From: Gonocerus acuteangulatus
Lineage: Eukaryota; Arthropoda; Insecta; Hemiptera; Coreidae
Reading direction: 5' to 3'
NCBI GenBank assembly: GCA_946811695.1
Contig: OX328132.1
Span: 122,090,235-122,154,234, forward strand
Length of the DNA: 64,000 nt
In this document: positions 1-10,689 of the stretch, piece after piece
Layout of the letters: every line of letters begins with the position of its first letter
How positions within the stretch are numbered: the stretch's first letter is position 1
Made by a program: the position numbers and the translations under genes
Notes under the pieces: model-generated
What the model saw: the letters and a program-made list of their open reading frames with translations, nothing else
Told to the model about the DNA's origin: nothing
Databases searched by the model: none

Positions 1-1130
1 TTGAATAAATTTTGAATATTAGTAAAGATGAATCAATTTAAGGAAATACAAAGTAAACAATGAACATCCTATCGCAAGATTGGAGACCTGACTAAACCTG
101 AGAGACTTGGATCTGTAATCTCTACTCAATCTGATTACTATTATATCTACTGGGCTTACAGTAATACCATAAAGAACAAGAAACAACAGTTTACTTTAAT
201 ACATATTTATTTAAATTTATTGCTAATGATAGATGTGGAAGAAATATTGGATGCGATCATAGGGAATTATTATTGTCTATCTGAGGAAATCACAATGAAA
301 GAAGATAGTGCCCACTTAGAAACAATTGTCTACTTTTTTGATAAGTAGACAAAGTTGTTTTTTCACAAAAGGTCTCTGTTAAATTGGAAAGGTCTAAGCA
401 TATCTTCAGATAACGAACACCTGATAATTATTATTTTATTTTGTGTTTTTGGTTTTCTGACTGCTATGGTCATTAGCACTAACTAGGCAAATGAAAATAT
501 TCTTGTTAATGGAACTATGTGATGAAAATATGATTCCGTCTGTCAAAAATGCAATGATTTACAAATGAAGCTCAGATTCATTTGGTGCAAAGGCGCACAG
601 TGATCCCAATCCAGGCTATATGGTGCAAAAAATCATACCTCATCATTTGTTGGATCTGGACGATTCTTTGCACAAAACTTCTTTAAATGAAACTAGATAT
701 GAATTTGGATATCATTTCTTGAAAAGCAAAATGGTGATAACTTAATGGCAGTATATTTTTCAGGAAATATTCCATTGTTCTTATTAATTAAAGATTTTAG
801 AATAAAAAATCAGCCTAAAACGTCAATAAAACAACCATTTACCTATTGAATATGTATTTCTTGAATAAACAAAATGACGACACTTTGTTATGAAGAAATC
901 CTACCATTTTTATGCAGAGGTTTTAAGTGAAAACATTGAAAATATTTACATACAAAAAATATTTACAAATAAAATAAGAATACTCATTAGTATATTTTGC
1001 TTTAAAAAAAATAGGTGGCTTGATGCCATAGGTCAATAAATTTTTGGAGTAAAAATATTAAGCTATTATTTTTTTTAAGGCCAATCAGATTTATGATGCT
1101 CATGCATTTCAGGTAATTATAATAATTAAT
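1..1130. other. AT-rich DNA, nothing recognised
   Basis: This stretch holds no open reading frame of note, no tandem repeat and no transposon signature that I can recognise on either strand. Confidence 0.5.
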
Positions 1131-1229
1131 GAAAAATAATCATCACTGGAGCACTATTTCTTTTTGTTTGTTTCTTTAAAAATAAAAAAATGTATATAAC
1201 AAAAAAAAAAAATAAGATGTAGATGCGCC

Positions 1230-1266
<37 letters not shown>

Positions 1267-1310
1267 GGATAATTCAAAATTATAAATTTTTTTTATATAT
1301 TTTTGATTAT
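1131..1310 (+). repeat. Interspersed repeat shared with 58556-58700, with a SINE-tail scrap inside
   Basis: The segment starting AATAATCATCACTGGAGCAC and the segment around GATAATTCAAAATTATAAAT occur in the same order and orientation at 58556-58700. Between them here lies TGTAGATGCGCCGTT followed by about 30 A residues. That is the 3' end and poly(A) tail of the tRNA-derived SINE seen complete at 14612-14831. The repeat may be the 3' end of a minus-strand DNA transposon, because at 58729 a short acidic coding tail ends just beside it. Confidence 0.6.
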
Positions 1311-2689
1311 CACGTTAAAAAAGAAAATTAAACAAATAAAATTTAAAGAAAAAGACGGCTTTATTTTTGCACAAAGTTTCAAGTGTAATTACTTTTCTGC
1401 TGAAATCGTAAAAACAGAAAGCCTACTATAATAATTTGAATAAACTCTTATTGAGAATTTTGGCATTGAAATTATTATGTTAATACTGCTACTAGATGTT
1501 AATTTAATCTAATTGTCGATATAAATAATTATTATCTTAAGAAATAAGAAATTCAATGCCCAAATAGCTATTTTTGTGATGCCAAATATAGCAACGTAAC
1601 CCTCAGAGTGCGACACCCTCAGCAGAAGAAAATCATATCTAATAGATTATTTTTTCTTTATACTTAATAATGACATTCACTTAGTCAGCAAATAGTTTTA
1701 ATTCACTCAATGTATTGTAGTGATATTTTCAATATAAATAGATTAAATTTAAATAAGGAACCAAGAAATATCTTACTACTTCTTTGTAATATAAAATGCT
1801 CACTGAACAAAAATTTCCTCAATCTGAAATCAAGAAGGCCGTGCAGATTGTCAGTTGTTTTTCTGAGGAGAAGAAGAAGAGATCCTTACTATTTTTACTA
1901 GGAGAGTATCCTATAGTTTTGTGGCAAAAGAAGTTTTTGAATTCAGATAGATCAAGAGAATATTAATTGGACTGTGAGCTACGCCTGTGGATATAAGGTA
2001 ATTTATGTTCATAGTATACATTTTATATTATTCTGTGGTAATAAGATGTATATCACTAACCACGTATTGTTTTTTAAAAAATATAACTCTAAATTTGTAT
2101 AAGAACCCAATAAGACCCGTTTTAATAAAATTAAATTTCAATTCCATTATACTTTGAGAAATGAATTAAATTATTAATAAATTAAGCTTTTATTATAACA
2201 GTATATTCATACAATGTCTTATATGATTGAAACTCACTGAAATTTTGTAGCTTTAGAGAATTTTGTTTTTTTATTGTATGACAAAACACTTGGAACATAA
2301 ATATTAAATACAACAGACAAGCATTATGCTGCCCAGGGTTGCCTGCTGGCCAGGATGTGGGGTACAATAATAAAAATATTCCATTTTGAAAGAGTTCTAT
2401 TTTGAAAACAGAAGAAAGGATAAAAAATATTTTTGAAAAAATATGTATGCCCGTTTTTATCACTTAAAGGATAGACCTGAGTATTTTCAGGCAAGCTAAA
2501 TGCCCTACATAGGATATGCCCACTTGAGTTGAATCATTATCTGATGTACATGTCTTTCAGAGTATTATCTCTTCACTATGAGTTGACAGAAGTTTTTCTA
2601 AGTTATATATCTCACCACTCAATAAGTCTTTTATCCTACACTGGACATTGCCGTTAGTTGTTCCTGGGACAGCTACTTGCTGTCACTGG
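1311..2689. other. AT-rich DNA; one short duplicated block
   Basis: No gene is recognised. Positions about 1786-1875 recur with roughly 75-80% identity at about 15428-15520 (shared core AAATCAAGAAGGC). This could be part of the same segmental duplication that carries the HP1-like exons. The short frames here look random. Confidence 0.45.
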
Positions 2690-3642
2690 TGCTTTTTGTT
2701 TTGACCTCTAGTCTACATCTGTTATTTTATATAATATCCAGGAAGTCCCCTAATGGATGAAAACAATTTTTCCTTCACATGGTGGCCACTAACTTTAGTG
2801 AGGATACTTGTTACGAATTAGGAACAGACTCTTTAGAAGACCTGTTCACAAGGTAGTTTATCTACCTACTTGCTAATGAATTTCAGCTCTTTGTTATTAA
2901 ATATAGGATATTTTTGATTGTTTTTTTTTCTCCATGAGGAGAAATTTATTTTTGATTTTAGCATGAGCCTGTATCCTTTTCTGTGGGCCCCTGGATTACC
3001 GAGGTGTACTCCCTACCAAGTCTGACTTGGTTATTAGCGGTCAGTTCTTATTGAGACATGTGTATGTTTTCAATTTAGGTTTCATTTATTGTATTATCTA
3101 TTTATTTAGATTTAATTCATTTTTTTTTGTCTTTTTCTATTTGTTAAATTAATGTATTATGGATTTATTATGATCCTTAGTGATTTTTGCCAATACCATT
3201 TTCAACTGCACCAAGCTCATGCTCATAGGTAACTATTTAGAGACCAATAATTAAATTTTGTTATCCGTTATTTTATCTGACCCACGAGGAATTTGGTTAC
3301 AAAATTCAGGCTGGCAAAATATATTCGATAATGTCATTCAGTTTTCTACTGGACCTTCCCCTGTTGAGACGGATTAAGATCATTCACTCTCTAGGCTGCC
3401 CTTCTTGTATAAAGAGCGAACTGTGAAGTGACATGAATCAAAATAATTTATGAAGCAAGTAAGCTTCCAGATGATTTTACAATTTTTAATTTTGTTTCTA
3501 TGATATAGTTTACTAATGAACACTCTGTACATTCAAAAGCTGAGTTGATTTCTGGTTATGATAGATTTAATTGTCTAGATCTTATTTATTTCGTATTTCC
3601 TAACACCTATTTTAACCTAGATTTTATTGTTTTATTTTTCAG

Positions 3643-3757
3643 GAAAAAGTCTTCCCAGGTTGAAGCAGTGCCTGCGAAAGAGGTAAAAAAAAAGTGGCCA
3701 GTACTGGTATGCGAGTTCTACCAAGAGAGACTCTTATGGGTTAGTTCACCTTCATAG
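3643..3757 (+). CDS. Terminal exon of an HP1-like chromo shadow domain gene (copy 1)
   Basis: HP1 proteins recruit partners to chromatin, and their C-terminal chromo shadow domain dimerises and binds PxVxL-type peptides. A pyrimidine-rich acceptor (TTTATTTTTCAG) precedes the exon. The reading frame begins with the last base of a TGG codon and runs 38 codons to TAG at 3755. The C-terminal signature of the chromo shadow domain is visible as PAKEVKKKWPVLVCEFYQER followed by LLW. It aligns without gaps to the family pattern of a proline, a hydrophobic strand, then FYEERLTW. The peptide-binding tryptophan is kept. The partner upstream exon for this copy is not found between 1 and 3642, so it lies outside the window or is lost, which would make this an exon relic. 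The family call rests on memory of HP1 sequences. Confidence 0.7.
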
Positions 3758-3945
3758 TGACTTTCTCACATTAACTTTTTATTGTATATAAACCAATGAA
3801 AGACCGAACCCTCTGGCTTGATAAGGTATTATTTAACTAAATGTTCAAAGTTACTCTCTGCAGTGCTAAAGGCATTTATGATCCTCATAGACATCCACGG
3901 TGCACGTTACTTAATGTTTTAAGGTCTTATGGATATGCCCATCTC

Positions 3946-4236
3946 CCTGTGATAATAACGGGTGTTTCGCCAGATATTCTGCCTGCTTCCTCAGTGTTTC
4001 TTCTGAGAATGAAGATCTTTTTCAGTCCGACTCCTATTAATACCTTGTCCATTGACTCCCGTCATCTCACAGCAGGAACCCATCAGTGCAGAATGGATGA
4101 ACCAATCAGAGACCTGGAAAGGAAGCCTATGACCCCGACCAGTTATCAATAGGATCCTGTCTGAAAATGATCTTCATCGTTAGAAGAAACCCAGAGGCAG
4201 AGTGTCTGGCAAAACGTTTGTGATAATATTGTAAAA
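3946..4236. mobile_element. Foldback (MITE-like) element within duplication copy 1
   Basis: Imperfect inverted arms of about 85 bp face each other. Left features are TTTCGCCAGATATTCTGCC, CAGTGTTTCTTCT and GAATGAAGATC. The right arm shows them reversed as GATCTTCATC, AGAAGAAACCCAGAGGC and GTCTGGCAAAACG. Copy 2 (about 11935-11985) carries only a right-arm-like sequence. No coding capacity is seen. Confidence 0.6.
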
Positions 4237-4267
4237 TATACTTTCAGGGAGGAGTGCCTTTTAGTGG

Positions 4268-4330
4268 GGTTCCTCCCTTCCTTTATAGGGAGGAATCCCG
4301 CTTATAAGGTTGTTCTCATGACGCAATAAT
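4268..4330 (+). repeat. Rep1 terminal hairpin scrap
   Basis: The sequence GGTTCCTCCCTTCC followed by AGGGAGGAATCCCGC forms a hairpin. It is then followed by TTATAAGGTTG. The same arrangement starts the Rep1 copies at 28369 and 48320. Only this terminal piece is present here. Confidence 0.6.
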
Positions 4331-4372
4331 AATTCAGAGGGATACACGAAAAAATGGGGTTAGTCTATAAAT

Positions 4373-5608
4373 TTTGATAAATCTAAAATCATGATTTTTC
4401 GAAATGGAGGGAAACAAGCTAGAAATGAATCTTGGACTTTGGGAGGAAGTAAAATTGAAGTTGTTCAGGAATATAAGTATTTAGGAATTCATCTCTCACC
4501 TCTCCTATCCTTTCAAAAACACATTAAAAGCACGACAGAAAAATCTAAATTTGCTCTTAATACTGCATGGAAGCGCTAAATTAAAGACTTCAAGGTACCC
4601 ATAACCACTAAATTGTCTGTTTTTAACTCTGTAATAAAATCAATCCCAAGCTATGGTGCTCAAATATGGGGATTTGTTATGTACAATGATTTGGAACAAA
4701 TTCAAAGACTTTACCTAGAGAGAATATTTCATATACCTAAAAATACTCCAAACTATATTATATATTTCGTAACTAAAACTCAACTCCTTTAATTTCATAT
4801 TCTGAAACTGCATTATAAATATATAATAACTAAATTACAAAAATCAGATAATAGGTTAACTCAAGTTTTGGCTACACAAATTATAGGTCATAAGATTTAC
4901 TGGTACAAAGCATGTAAAAAAAAATATGAGGAAATAAGGAAAATGTTGAAAACTGGGGGAAAATTGGGATAAAATTATAGGAATCATGTTGGAGTCAGAG
5001 GTGTCAAATCAAAGTAATTTAGGAAAAGTATCTTTTTTTATCATAAAACATTTAGTAGGTTGGATTGGAACCTGTCAGATAGCTGTAACTATAATAGGTT
5101 TACTAATCTGAGAATGGTTAGTATGTTGTTTAAAGCAAGAGGTAGTTTATTCAATTTGAACTATAGCCCAGATGAACCAGCTAGATTTTGTTCAGTGTGC
5201 AATTCAAAACAAGTTGAAGATAATTTCCATTTTATTGCATCATGCTCAATATTAGGAGATATTCATTATAATTATCTTGGAAAGCGACAACTGACACAGA
5301 GTGAATACATATATTATTTAAACGGAAAAAATTGGAATATCTTCTATAAATATTTAGAGAAAGCATGAAGCTATAGGAAAGAGATCATTAACTATTTCAA
5401 CTTTTAATTTGTAAATTCATATTCTGAAACTTATATTTTTCTCATAAGAGTTATAAAATAAAAGCATGATTAAGTCTTTTATATATAGCTTTTATAATTT
5501 GTTTTGTTATTCTTGTTGCTTGAAAACGTGATATAGTTTTAATTGCATGTTGTTATTTATCTAGTTATTTGTATTATATAATTTTGTACCAATAGCATGT
5601 GTAGGCTA

Positions 5609-5697
<89 letters not shown>

Positions 5698-5990
5698 GTT
5701 TATTGTACTGTACTATTTATTTATTTTAATTAGTTTAGAAGTTTGTATGATTTTAGCATGTTTTTTTCTCTTTGATTTAGGTGTGCTGCTTGTTATTTAA
5801 TGCTTTATTATTTAAATTGATTACAATCGTTAAAGCTGTTGTGCTGTTATTTAGCTTAGCGTGAACCTAGAAGTACTAGCTACAACCTGGCAGACGGGTT
5901 ATACCCATTGTCTTAGGCATTAAGCTTGTTTGTTTTTGCATGTAAATTTTGTGGCTAAATAAATGCTCTTATTCATTCATTCATATATTT
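4373..5990 (+). pseudogene. 5'-truncated non-LTR retrotransposon (reverse transcriptase C-terminus)
   Basis: The conceptual protein, interrupted by stops and shifts, shows the C-terminal part of a non-LTR reverse transcriptase: SKIMIFRNGG, then the thumb motif EYKYLGIHLSPLLSF at about 4470-4510, and a C-terminal zinc-knuckle-like CSVCNSKQVEDNFHFIASC at about 5195-5255. The palm domain with the catalytic YxDD is absent, so the copy is 5'-truncated as is typical of target-primed insertion. The 3' end carries a (TA)n microsatellite (5613-5693) and finishes in ATTCATTCATTC at about 5976-5988. It sits inside duplication copy 1. I cannot assign the clade firmly; an I/R1/Jockey-type element is likely. 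Confidence 0.75.
5613..5693. repeat. (TA)n microsatellite, about 81 bp
   Basis: Uninterrupted TA dinucleotides within the 3' region of the 4373-5990 retrotransposon. Confidence 0.95.
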
Positions 5991-6061
5991 TTAAGATATT
6001 TTAAACACTTGCCTTCAAACAAGATTCAGTAAGCACATTGATTTTTTAAATACAATAAATA

Positions 6062-6145
6062 TATGAGTATTTCATTCATTCAATAACCACTTTAAGGGTC
6101 GTAACCTATAGATAACCCATCCTAAAATTCGCTGTTAATAATAAA
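6062..6145 (+). mobile_element. 3' fragment of the leucine/serine-tRNA-like SINE
   Basis: The block GTAACCTATAGATAACCC with its flanks matches the body of the SINE at 62779-62980. The tRNA-like head is missing here. Confidence 0.5.
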
Positions 6146-6360
6146 TGGACGTTAAAATTTAATAAATAACTACTTTTAGTTTTTGAATATCTTGTTCCCT
6201 TCTATTTCCATCTCTTCACTGTTCTGAAAAGCTTGCTAAAACCTTTTACTGAACTCTCCATCTAATACACATATGCCACCGTTTTAACAATGCTGAATGA
6301 CACCACCCAATTTAAATTTTTTCTGAGTTACGTCCCTGGCGTTTCCAACCTTAGTGACAG

Positions 6361-6845
6361 TGGGTCTGAAATCAAGAGCCTTCAGAATTATTTCAAATCT
6401 GTCATGGCTGATACTTTCCTTGAAGAATAGGATTCTATATAATTGATCAGTTGCACATATGAATCAAGAACCCCAAGAATATAAGGAGGTCTCCTCTCCT
6501 ACTGCTATATTTTTCCACCCTAACATCCTCAACCTTGGAAATATAAATTCTGAATTTAGTTTTTCTCTTCGACAATGTGCAATAACATTTCATACCTAAA
6601 AAATATTTTGAAAAAAATCTTACAATTCTTGGCTCTCCATTAGTATTTTTAAACCTTGGCTTACTGTGATTTGGATATTGTTCCTTATAGTTTAAGGAAC
6701 ATTTTATAAATTATGTAGTTCGAGTTGAGATAGTTAGAGAATTTCATCACAAAATAATAAATATTTAACTTTAATTTTATTTTTTTCTGCCTAAAATGCT
6801 TTCAATATTATTAAGGAGTTGAAAGAGTATTGTTTCATTTCCCAG
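6361..6845. other. Non-coding DNA upstream of the HP1-like exon
   Basis: AT-rich sequence with no recognisable element. By position it is the intron upstream of the exon at 6846. Its last bases form a normal acceptor (TTTGTTTCATTTCCCAG). Confidence 0.45.
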
Positions 6846-6949
6846 GTAAATAGTAAGTCGAAATACACCAAAGTTAAGATGAAACAAGCTGAAAAGATAA
6901 TTGGAACAATAACCAATGGCAAAGGAGAACGCTTTTTCTTCCTCAAATG
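6846..6949 (+). CDS. Chromo shadow domain exon of an HP1-like gene (penultimate exon)
   Basis: The exon of 104 nt starts in phase 0 after CCCAG and ends in phase 2 before a GTAAAA donor, with no stop in frame. It encodes 34 residues. A basic hinge (KSKYTKVKMK) is followed by QAEKIIGTITNGKGERFFFL and KW. This matches the start of the HP1 chromo shadow domain, which in family members reads EKIIGATD, then FLMKWK. The split W codon (TG|G) is completed exactly by the first base of the exon at 11655, giving LKWK as in the family. Together the two exons encode 73 residues and cover the whole shadow domain. The chromodomain and the earlier exons are not found in the window. An alternative is a retained but inactive duplicate. 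Confidence 0.75.
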
Positions 6950-8116
6950 GTAAAAAAAAGTCACTTTTTCATTTTAGTAATTTTATTTATAATTGTAGTT
7001 TTTGAATATAAATATATATAGTTTTCTTATCAATATGAAAAGAAGAATATATTCTTCTTTTTCTTCTTAATATATTCTTTACTTTATATTTTATAATCAA
7101 GCGTATTCTGGATTTAAATGTTAAATAGTACTACTGTGACACTCTCAAAATCAGAAAAACAGACAACCTAAGATACTTTTGTTGAGGTATCCTGGTCTAA
7201 TAAACAGACCAATGCATTTTACTGTTTACTCCCCCTCCCTTTTTGTCTCAGATAAGAACGGTAAGTATGCATTTTTCTTCGACTTCTGGTGAGCTTGAAT
7301 AGTCTACAATTTTTAAGGTCTGTTGAAGATCTGATTAATTGTAGTTTTACCTTCCAGAATCTGGATGGATGAGGCCAATCTTGGTATCTTAATCAAGATG
7401 GTCACTCATTTCATTAGATATTTTTGTCATTTCATTTATTTACCATGTCAATTGGACTATACTGTACATATTAAGATCTGGTGTCCCTGTAAGGTTTGGG
7501 ACTTCCATTACATGCCTTGCATACTCTCCATCAGAAGCACTTCTTGTGTATTTTGTGAAATATGAGTAAATAAAACAGTTGACATGAACTTCATTTATGT
7601 GTAAATCTATAATTTTTTCAGCCATCTGCCTCCATTTATTTTTATTACTCCATTCATAGTTCTTTCAAGATTATTAGAAATGTTTATATATATGATTTAT
7701 AAATGACATATTAATTGTGGAATGTGTATTTACAATAATGTTTATATGTATTTATAATAAATTTTTTTTTTAAATCACTAATTTTCCATATTAAAGTTAT
7801 TGTGATAAATTAAAGTTCCGCTATATACTGCACTGAGATAAACAAGAAACATACTCTGAAACTAAAATTTTTACTTTTCTGTATAAAATTTGTTTCATGT
7901 GATTGAATTTCATCACTTCTAATAAATAGGTTTCCCTTCTCATCCATCTTTGAAACAGCTTTTCTTATCTTTTAATCCCATGAGCCTTTCTTGAAATTAA
8001 TGGTTTTTAGGATGTTAATTCTACTCTCCAATCTTTTAAAATTCATAGACATTCACTTAGATTTTTAGTATGCTGACGACAGCTGCTTAGTATTCTCATG
8101 TGCCAAATTATTACAG
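6950..8116 (+). other. Intron sequence of the HP1-like gene
   Basis: AT-rich sequence between the donor at 6950 and the TIR element at 8117. No element or gene is recognised. A short TCAG...GTAAG pair near 7250 looks fortuitous. Confidence 0.45.
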
Positions 8117-10542
8117 TAGGGGAGACGAGGGTCAATTGAGGCATGGGGCAATGGAACCTGTCAACTTAAAAAATCGAAAAAATTAATCATCCCCTTAGAA
8201 TAAGATTCTAATTTGGAATCTTTTTGATAAATACATTTTGGAAAACTATGTTGCTTGTATTTTTAGGTATACAATTTTTTTCCACAATAAATTATTTAAT
8301 AATGTTTTTGTTTTTTTTTTAATGAATTTATAAAATTCCAATTGTAATAGTTTAATATACTCATACTTTATAATTCCCAACTTCAATTATAAAAAAATTG
8401 CTAGTAAGTTTAGATGTGAGGTCCTTTACCATGGCCCCATTGGAAAAAACATTGCAGCTAATGAAGAGATTTTTGAATGATGAAGAAATGAAATTGGTGG
8501 AACTCTCTTGGAAATCAATGTAATTCCTGTTCAATAGAAAATATTACAAATAGATAGAAGGCGCAAGTATGGGTTCACCACTCAGCCCATTGGCTGCAGA
8601 AATATGCATGGAAGATTTCAGAAAGACAGCTATAGTAACAGGGAAATGGAAACCAAGTTATTGGTTCAGATATGTGGATGACACTTTTGTTGTTCGGCCT
8701 CACTGAAGGGACACATTAGAAGATTTCATCAAACAAATTAACAAGATACGTGACAATATAAAGTTTACGATGTGACTTGAAAAAGACGGGGTATTGCTTT
8801 TCCTGGATGTAAAAGTAGGGAAGATTGGTGGTTGTCTGGAACATTCAGTCTACAAGAAACCCACTCATACATATAGATATATATACGAAGTTTCTCATCT
8901 CCAGCCAGCCCAGAAAAGTACCTTGATGACTAGAGCTATCCGAATTTCCCACCCAAACTATCTAGAAGAAGATAAAAGACACTTGAAATTAGCTCTAAGA
9001 AGAAATGGGTACATGGACGAAGTTATCAAGAAACACACCACCAAAGCAAAAAGAAATATGAAGCCGATGAAAAAGGGAGTTCAGGAAGATCCAAACCAGT
9101 AAAAAGTAATCCTGCCCTATGTGAAAGGAACTACAGAGAAGAATGCAAAGATTTTAATGATGTATGACATCAAGACAGTTTATATCACTGACCGAAAGAT
9201 AAGCCAAATGTTGAATAAACCTAAGGATAATTTAAAGTTGAAATCACCAGGTGTCTATAGTATCCCATGCCCCTATGGAAAAGAATATATTAGACAAAAA
9301 GGAAGATTGGTATGTACAAGAATTTCGGAACATATAAAGACTTAAAAATTTCAATATTGAAAGATTGGCGGTAGCAAAAAAAACATTTTTACAACACCCA
9401 TCATGTGATACAATTTGATAAAGTAAGCATTCCTGCTAGAATACTACCAAGAACGGGTAATAGGAAAGCCATAGAAATAGTAAGACACCTGGATGATTTC
9501 AACGAAGAAGATTGGTGCAAGCTTAGCAAATTATGGCATCCAGTGATTAAAATAAGGGGGGAGGGAGAAAGGAAATTCCGCCTCCAAGATGAACTGATGC
9601 TGCCCTCAGTACAAGACTTCATACAGAGGCGTCATATCAAGTTCTATGACGGCCACCAGTGTGTACTGCGTCAACCCTCTATTCAGGGACTTGACACCAC
9701 CACCTCTCCCCCAGAGGTGGCAGGGCAGTACCAGGAGGATCCTGGATCTTGGAGAAGAGGTCTCCATCGTAAAAGCAGTAATTGTAAATAAATATTCTAA
9801 ATAAAAATGTAAATAAATACTGTAAATATTAGTTTAAGTTAGCTTTATGATAGTCCCCTGGCTAGACCCTCCCTATTCAACTTAGATCTATTACCCTAGA
9901 CTAAGTAGACTTAAGTCCCAATTGTAAATATGATATCTCCCTTCTAGTACATAAGCATAGATTAAGTCCAGCTCCAGGTTCCAATGGGGGGAAAAATCTT
10001 TATTCTTAGACTTAACACTGAGTAAGCTGGCAGTATGACTAGCAAAACGATGGTAAAAGAAGTTATTGATGCGGTCAATACAAGAAGACTATAATATTTG
10101 TGATGACATGGACCAAAATTTTAGGAAACCAAAAGCATTAAATTCAACTGATAAACTAAAAAAGAAGCACAGAAGTAAAGAAAAAAAATACGTCAAAAGG
10201 TTTTGTTTTTTTTAACTATGGTTGTGATTATAATAATACATTGTATCCTATTTTTGCATTAAAAATGTGCTATATTGCCATTTGATGTATTGAATAATGA
10301 ATTATTTATTAAAAGCATTTATTTGACTTTCTAATATTATTGGTTCAATTGCTCCCTAGCTGGGGTCAATTTAACCATTCAATGCGGTTAAACATATTTA
10401 TAATGTTTGAAAAATTCTTATTAATAATTTTATGTACATATAACTGCCATTTAACAAAACAAAAAAAATATTATTTTGTGTTAATTCCATTAGAAAAAAA
10501 CGTCTAAACTTTTTTTGTTCAATAGACCCCCTTCTCCCCTAT
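8117..10542. mobile_element. TIR DNA transposon remnant containing a Penelope-like element
   Basis: The left end TAGGGGAGACGAGGGTCAAT and the inverted right end TAGGGGAGAAGGGGGTCTAT (read on the minus strand, 10542 leftwards) form imperfect terminal inverted repeats. A frame of about 45 residues near 10075-10210 (rich in lysine, reading KKKHRSKEKKYVKRF before a stop) may be the end of its transposase, but I do not recognise it. A Penelope-like element occupies 8431-9791 inside it. The whole composite lies in the large intron of the HP1-like gene. Confidence 0.5.
8431..9791 (+). pseudogene. Penelope-like element: reverse transcriptase plus GIY-YIG endonuclease, decayed
   Basis: Penelope-like elements encode a telomerase-like reverse transcriptase fused to a GIY-YIG endonuclease. 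The frames here are broken by several stops but stay in order. The fingers/palm piece GSPLSPLAAEICMEDF lies at about 8574, and the catalytic YVDD at 8671-8682 sits within WFRYVDDTFVV. The C-terminal RT region follows at 8794-9102 (LFLDVKV, YKKPTHT). The GIY-YIG domain appears at about 9250-9345 as GVYSIPC and KEYIRQKGRL. The C-terminal part after it (AIEIVRH, LSKLWHPVIK) lies at 9405-9550. No hammerhead motif was found next to this copy. Several in-frame stops make it inactive. Confidence 0.85.
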
Positions 10543-10689
10543 ATTAACATTACACTATTTAAGACAACATTTAACAGAGAGTTGATATGGACAAGCCTCT
10601 AGACCAACAATATAATTTATTTATTTCTTAGAAAGAGTTCTCCTATAGGGTATGTCTGAGTAGCTTTGGCTGTATCATTATCTGGTTTT
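9800..10689. other. Tail of the TIR element and intergenic AT-rich DNA
   Basis: Apart from the possible transposase tail near 10075-10210 and the right terminal repeat at 10542, nothing is recognised. Confidence 0.4.

Larger units (their letters stand above)
2690..6360 (+). repeat. Segmental duplication, copy 1 (partner 10690-12540)
   Basis: The order of matching blocks is the same as in 10690-12540. The blocks are GTCTACATCTGTTATTTTAT, CCCCTAATGGATG, ACAGACTCTTTAGAAGA, GGCTGGCAAAATATATTCGA, the terminal exon, TAAACCAATGAAA, and a final block AAGATATTTTAAACACTTG to GTTTCCA at about 5990-6360. Divergence is considerable in non-coding parts. Copy 1 has gained a foldback element (about 3946-4236) and a non-LTR retrotransposon (4373-5990). 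Copy 2 lacks both, so they arrived after the duplication or were lost from copy 2. Confidence 0.8.

Noticed and set aside
7245..7275. Micro-exon between TCTCAG and GTAAGT
   Set aside because: Nine bases between splice-like signals in intron sequence; such pairs arise by chance and no coding continuity is seen.
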